A model generated the notes under the pieces. The model was given only the letters and a program-made list of their open reading frames with translations, ran no database searches and had not been told where the DNA came from. Positions 58,821-64,000 of a stretch of 64,000 nucleotides of DNA are shown here, in pieces. The translations under genes and the position numbers were made by a program. How positions within the stretch are numbered: the first letter of the stretch is position 1; each line of letters starts with the position of its first letter. The stretch is from NCBI GenBank assembly GCA_950097015.1, contig CATNEN010000001.1:1724001-1788000 (forward strand), in the 5' to 3' direction. This DNA is from Macrostomum hystrix. Lineage: Eukaryota > Platyhelminthes > Macrostomidae.

Positions 58821-61582
58821 ATGCTTTGGAGACCGCAGCAGAAGAAGCTGATTTACACTGCATTGCACCAGGCTGTGCTGGATTGTCGCACTGACCAGGT
58901 TCGCCTGCTGGTGGAACGCTGCGGCGCCGATGTTGATAGTCGAGAGGTGAGATTGACTACCATGACAGGGGCACTTGGTGCTTGGCTCTCCTGAGCACTT
59001 TCTAAGATATGGACTGAGGCTAGCCTGAAGATTTTCTAGGAAATGGATTGAGGCTTCCCTGAAATTTTCTAGGAAATGGGTTGAGGCTTCCCTGAAATTT
59101 TCTAGGAAATGGGTTGAGGCTTCCCTGAAATTTTCTAGGAAATGGATTAAGGTTTTCCTGGAGATTTTCTAGGAAATCGATTAAGGCTTCTCTGAAGATT
59201 TTCTAGGAAATGGATTAAGGTTTCCCTGAAGATTTTCTAGGAAATGGATTGAGGTTTCTATGAAGATTTTCTAGGAAATGGATTGAGGTTTCTCTGAAGA
59301 TTTTCTAGGAAATGGATTGAGGTTTCTCTGAAGATTTTCTAGGAAATGGGTTGAGGCTTCCCTGAAATTTTCTAGGAAATGGATTAAGGTTTCCCTGGAG
59401 ATTTTCTAGGAAATGGAAATGGATTGAGGCTTCCCTGAAATTTTCTAGGAAATGGATTAAGGTTTTCTTGGAGATTTTCTAGGAAATTGATTGAGGCTAC
59501 CCTAAAGATTTTCTAGGAAATTGGTTAATGCTAGCCTAAGGATTTTCTAGGAAATGGAAATGGCTTGAGGCTTCCCTGAAGATTTTCTAGGAAATGGATT
59601 GAGGCTTCCCTGAAGATTTTCTAGGAAATTGATTGAGGCTTCCCTGAAGATTTTCTAGGAAATGGATTAAGGCTTCCCTGAAATTTTCTAGAAAATGGAA
59701 ATGGATTGAGGCTTCCCTGAAATTTTCTAGGAAATTAATTTAGGTTTTCCTGGAGATTTTCTAGGAAATGAATTTAGGTTTTCCTGGAGATTTTCTAGGA
59801 AATTGATTGAGGCTACCCTAAAGATTTTCTAGGAAATTGGTTAATGCTAGCCTGAAGATTTTCTAGGAAATTGATTGAGGCTTCCCTGAAATTTTCTAGG
59901 ATTTTACTGAGGCTCTCCTTACTTTCCCTGAATAATTTTGTCAGGTATTCGGCCGGACGCCGCTCATGCTCTGCTGCATGCTCGACTGTTTGCCAGTTGC
60001 CATGGCAATAGCCAAAACGCTGTTAAAAGCCAAACCGGATCTGGAGCTCAAGGACAATTTGGGTCGCACCGCTCTAGCCTACGCTTGTATCTATGGCAGG
60101 GAGGCACTCGTCATTCACCTGGCCAGAACTCAGGTGAGTTCGGGATGACAAATCGTTACCAATGGTCGCAGGTAGAATAAACTGAATTTCCACCTGAAAA
60201 CTGAAAACCCAACGCAGGTGCTTGATCCAACTGAGCCAGACAATGACGGCTGCACCCCGTTGCATCACATCGCCGTGCAGGGCAACTCGCGAATCGCCTG
60301 CATGCTAGTCGACCTCGCACTGGAGAACCGCGCCACAGTGGACTGCCGCAATCGCCTGGGCCTGACGCCGCTAATGCTTGCCTGTCAGAGCGGCAATTTT
60401 CGGGTCGGTCTCTACCTGCTACTGAACGGTTGCGCCTCCGCTTACCTGCGCGACAACGCCTGCTTCATGAGCGCCCTAGAATGGCTCGAGAAGGGTGGTC
60501 ATGGCGCAGCCGACAAACGCGGCTCCGCCAAGGCGGACGAAGTTCGCCGGGTGTACACGGCCGGCGCTGTGCGACCACGCGTACCCGAGAATCGCCAGCA
60601 TCAGCACTGGCACCGTCATCAGCGCCAGGAGTTCACCTACCGCCAGCTGCACAGCGCCCGGCACTCTTCGACGTCGGCTTCCACCGGAAGGCCCGCCAAC
60701 GGAGGCGGTCCAGCGGACGACGCTCTTCCGCGTCTACTGTCGACAACGCCGCCAGCGACTGCGATGTCAACGTTGACAACGCCGCCAGCGGCATTGGACA
60801 CGGGCCGTCGACCGTCGGTCGACGATCCACTCTGGTCGGAGCGGACCAGACTGCGACCGCGGCCAGCCACGGTCAGCGCCTTCCGCGTCCAATTCATCGA
60901 CGACGACGACGTGGACGAAGTTCTAATTCACGCCGCTGTCAAAGACGACGAGAATCGTCCTCCAGGCATCAGCGGCAAGGTTGTCACCGTTGACGTTGAC
61001 AACCTGACGGAGGCAGCCGCCAGACGGCTTTTGGCCCGACGCCTGCGAGCCCAAGCTGCTCAGTACAGCTACCTCGGTGGCACTGCTGGGGGCGCGAACT
61101 CGCGACTCTCCTCAGCAGCTTCGATCACGTCGGCAGGCGAAGGTTGCGGCCAGCAGCGCCCAGCTACTGCAGCCAACTCAACCGCCTCTGGAAACAGCGA
61201 GGTGGTCAACGCATGCCGGCTGCTGCAAATGCTGCACGATGCCAGAGCTGCGCCGCTTCCAGCCAAACGACTGACCCCTGCGGCCACCGCGGCCCTCGCT
61301 GCCGCCGCCTCCCGGTCTGGCTCGGCGTCGGCGTCGCTGGCCGGCTCCAGGCGTCAGAGCCAAACCACGGGCCCTTCAACATCTGCCATTGTGACTGTGG
61401 CAGCCGCAGCAGCAGCTGCCGCAGCCGCCGCCGCATTCTCAAACGCTGGCAAGTCGACGCTGGCGCCGGCCGTTGTCAGGGACACTCCGAGCCCCAGGGA
61501 GCGGCGCAGCGTCACCTTCAAAGAGCCCGCAACGGCTGCTGCTGCTGCTGCTGCGGCTCTGTCTCAGTCGTTGAGAAAGTGA
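58821..61582 (+). CDS. Ankyrin-repeat protein with long low-complexity C-terminus
   Basis: Three exons, all phase 0: 58821-58946 (donor GAGAG|GTGAGA), 59945-60133 (acceptor TTTTGTCAG, donor CAG|GTGAGT) and 60218-61582 (acceptor AACGCAG, stop TGA), about 559 aa. The ATG at 58821 lies 6 nt after TTTTTTTGCTTAG; an upstream coding exon is possible. About four ankyrin repeats are readable: TALHQAVLDCRTDQVRLLV, GRTPLMLCCM, GRTALAYACIYGREALVIHL, then GCTPLHHIAVQGNSRIACML and GLTPLMLACQSGNFRVGLYL. The layout of tightly packed N-terminal repeats followed by a long disordered tail resembles ANKRD34-type proteins, but that assignment is tentative. The tail is Ala-, Ser- and Arg-rich, with two poly-Ala runs near the end. 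It is likely an intracellular protein-binding scaffold. Confidence 0.75.
58985..59905. repeat. Intronic minisatellite, about 34-bp unit (ankyrin gene intron 1)
   Basis: About 28 copies with GATTTTCTAGGAAATGGATT and GAGGCTTCCCTGAA. Some units carry a 6-bp GGAAAT duplication. It ends 40 bp before exon 2. Confidence 0.95.
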
Positions 61583-62510
61583 ATTAAGTGAACCTTGCTA
61601 TCGGAAACCGTATTAGATATTTTTGTCTGAAACCAACAGAATTTCGAGTATCATATTGCGTTCTAAGATTGGTAAACATTTTAATTTCTTTAAAAAAATT
61701 GTCTGACTACTACAAGCTAGAATAACGAAAGTTACATCAAACTTACTCTATATGTATTGCCAAACTTTTATATTAATTCGGCTAATTTTTTATGGACTTC
61801 ACTGTTCGATATGAAACGACTTTAATCAGCAAGCGAAACTGGGAGATAATCTCCGATAGCTGTCGATCAGTTAGCAGTAGAAGGATCACGCTATTTTCCC
61901 CTAGGGAAAGACCACAAGGGCATTTCAAATACCCACTGCCTACTTCACGACAGCTCCCAAACCGAATGACCTATTTTCGTGGAAGTCCAACATTAGAATC
62001 AAATTTTGTCGTCATCAATAACTTTCAAAGCCGTCCGAATCAGCATCGTCGAGATATTCAGCGGTTCTTGTTGAAAATCGTAAACCTATTTGGTGAATCA
62101 ATTCAAAAAGTGTATAAATTAACAATATAATCAATACAAAATTAGTCGACAACAATATACAAAAGAGAAAACTCTGGATTTTTTAAATACCCTATGGTAT
62201 TTGTACTGTTAAAATGAGATAAACAGAATGTAATACATATCGTTACAATAGTCATGTGCAGAAAATAGCTTTAGCCAGCAAAAGCCATAGACATTAAATA
62301 CAAAAATAGAACTAATTAAGCTTGGTTCTCAAAAGCGCGCCTCAGATGCAATGGAACACGAATAGAGCTTTTATTCTATAATAGCTATATTTTGCGTTGC
62401 ATGACAAAAGTTGGCAACCTTGCGAGACTGTCTGTCTGTCTCTTGACGGTGGATTAAGAGAGGACACAAGTCACAGCGGTGCGTCATCATCAACTAGCAT
62501 CATAAGTCCT
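61583..62510. other. Intergenic spacer
   Basis: AT-rich. An open frame with ATG at 61792-62130 (112 codons) shows no recognised domain, no codon bias and no splice context, so it is not called a gene. No repeat array was seen, which is unusual for this window. Confidence 0.5.
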
Positions 62511-62662
62511 AGCTAAACGATTAGGCGCAGCTGCCTGGGAGGCAGGCTGGACGGCAGCGGGCAAGATCGACATGACGTCGTCGATGTCTTTGCCGCGTCG
62601 TCAGCTGTACATCACGGGACTAATCCAAAGCTGAGGGGACCCGATCGCGGACTTCACCTTCA

Positions 62663-64000
62663 GAATAATGTCAACAATACACACACGGACCACAGTTCAG
62701 TTAGTCGTCGCCGCCATTATATTTTTCGTCGACAAAGAAGAACTGGAAACAGCCGCCGCTACAGACGCAACAGCAGCAGCAGCAGCAGAAGAAAAAGCAA
62801 AAACAGCAATGACGATCAAAACAATCAGAATAGACGAAAAGGTAGAACGCGTTGCCCTACCCGAGAGACACAGTTATCACATACCGCAGCCTAATAAATG
62901 TTCTGAACTCATTCCGACCTTCCGTTTGCAGGCTCTGCTAGTAGTCGCTGCGATCCCCACTGCCGTTACAACCTGACTGTGGAATTCTGCCATCGCAGCT
63001 GGCGCCGCACCTTCAAGGCTTCAGCGTCAGTGTCTTCCGTAGGAGACACGGAGAAGTCTTTTTCCACTGAGAGTTCGTCGCTGTCTTTTTCAATCAGCAA
63101 CACGCCGAGGAAGCGTGCCGGAAGGCCCCTTCGGCATGGGCGAGGAATTGAACGGCTGAAACGGGATCATTGGAGGAGCGAGGTATCTTGGCACAGCGCG
63201 AGTTGCATGCTGCAAGCCAAAAACAGCGACTGCCAATCAAATTCTTATGAAGAATCCTCAAGACATCAACAATCCTTGGAGCAGCCCATGTCCCCACGAA
63301 CACTTTGTAGTCAGGAGCCCAGCAGCTGCAGCAGCTGCAGCAAGTCAGATATGGGGTCTTCCTGCGAGGAAAGCTGCAGCCCGAATTCGTCGCTGTACTT
63401 AGAATGCTCAGATGAAGACTCGAGCTGTTTTTTATTCAAGTCGTCCTCAACACATCGTCAATTTTTCACAGTTCTGCTCGTCTGTATGAAAATTAAAAGA
63501 GGCCAGATGCGGCCTTTAATAGCCTCCAAAATTTCCCAGAAGACAGAGAAGGAGAAAATTAGTCAGCAGCCTTCGAGTTCGAAAAGCAGCGAATCGGACG
63601 AATCGCTTGACTCACTGCCAGCGCCATCAAGACGATCAGATCAGTCATCAGCTCAGCAACATCCGCGCTCGACGGTGTTGTCGTCACGTCCTCCGTCTTC
63701 GGCGCCAACGGTTCGGAAGGCACGGCAGTCTTCACAACAGCGGCCATCTCAGCCGCTAGAACGGAAATCAAAGTCAACAATTCGCTCAGACAAGCCAACA
63801 GCCTTCGATGTGGTATCGACGGAACCGCCGTCTAGACAGCAGAAATATTCATCAGAAAGAGTTTCACAGCGTTCTCAGTTGCAACATTGGTCAATGCAGC
63901 CAACAGAATTCGATGACCAATTGACAGAACCACCGACAATACAACAGAAATATTCAACAGACAGAGTTTCACAGCAACCTCAGTTGCAACATCGGTCAAT
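62663..64000 (+). CDS. Ser/Arg-rich low-complexity protein, 5' and 3' incomplete
   Basis: Two exons join in frame. The first ends at 62841 (donor AAAAG|GTAGAA, phase 1); its start is uncertain. An acceptor-like TTCACCTTCAG gives 62663, but the frame stays open back to 62517. The second begins at 62932 (acceptor CGTTTGCAG) and stays open for 1069 bp to the window end. The first exon encodes Arg/Ser-rich sequence (SRRRHYIFRRQRR, a run of Ser, RRKSKN). The second has a Cys/His segment (CDPHCRYNLTVEFCHRSW), a basic TPRKRAGRPLRHGRG stretch resembling an AT-hook, Ser/Cys-rich tracts, and a Q/S/P-rich region. The last 65 or so residues form two copies of a repeat of about 34 aa (PTAFDVVSTEPP/PTEFDDQLTEPP ... 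QQKYS..RVSQ..QLQH). Probably nuclear, mostly disordered. Not recognised. Confidence 0.6.

Noticed and set aside
60430-61587. Alternative-frame ORFs in the ankyrin gene last exon
   Set aside because: Low-complexity GC-rich shadows. Only the 60218 frame continues the ankyrin repeats.
61792-62130. 112-codon open frame as a gene
   Set aside because: No domain, no codon bias, AT-rich context, no splice or promoter evidence.

Overview
The window is animal nuclear DNA: protein-coding genes split by GT-AG introns, tRNA-derived SINEs, polyQ/polyA coding tracts, and a very high load of minisatellites. A spiralian, possibly a free-living flatworm, is my best guess. The guess rests on a schistosome-like hammerhead ribozyme inside a tRNA-like element and on a widespread invertebrate-type SINE core. 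It is inference and weakly held.

All eight genes I can support lie on the + strand. In order they are: the 3' part of a FAM76-type zinc-finger/coiled-coil gene (599-2762); mitochondrial ribosomal protein mL65/MRPS30 (5403-11063); a ChaC-type gamma-glutamylcyclotransferase (12721-16361); a single-pass membrane protein with a CUB-like ectodomain (18959-28061); a FoxD-class forkhead factor with an intron inside its DNA-binding domain (40068-42957); a small PDZ/coiled-coil protein (54722-56983); an ankyrin-repeat protein (58821-61582); and the start of a Ser/Arg-rich gene running off the right edge (about 62663-64000). Reading frame and intron phase were checked by hand at every junction and are mutually consistent.

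The dominant feature is tandem repetition. Almost every intron longer than about 250 bp, and most intergenic stretches, hold their own minisatellite with a 10-76 bp unit. More than 30 arrays are listed, and most differ in unit. Two pairs of arrays are inverted copies of one another (about 47.2/48.9 kb and 53.4/55.0 kb). The second pair brackets exon 1 of the PDZ gene.

Mobile DNA includes three minus-strand tRNA-derived SINEs (left edge, 24.6-24.9 kb, 37.3-37.7 kb) and a tRNA-like element at 46.1 kb that contains a complete type I hammerhead ribozyme core. That element sits in a 338-bp interruption of a pyrimidine array, with a 58-bp direct repeat at both ends.

The 28-40 kb and 43-54 kb intervals have no gene I can support. 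They hold minisatellites, AT-rich spacer and SINEs. The genes are functionally unrelated (zinc finger, mitoribosome, glutathione turnover, receptor, transcription factor, scaffold, ankyrin). Their shared orientation, plus two start codons lying exactly 6 nt behind a splice-acceptor-like sequence, raises the possibility of spliced-leader trans-splicing or shared transcription, but does not prove it.
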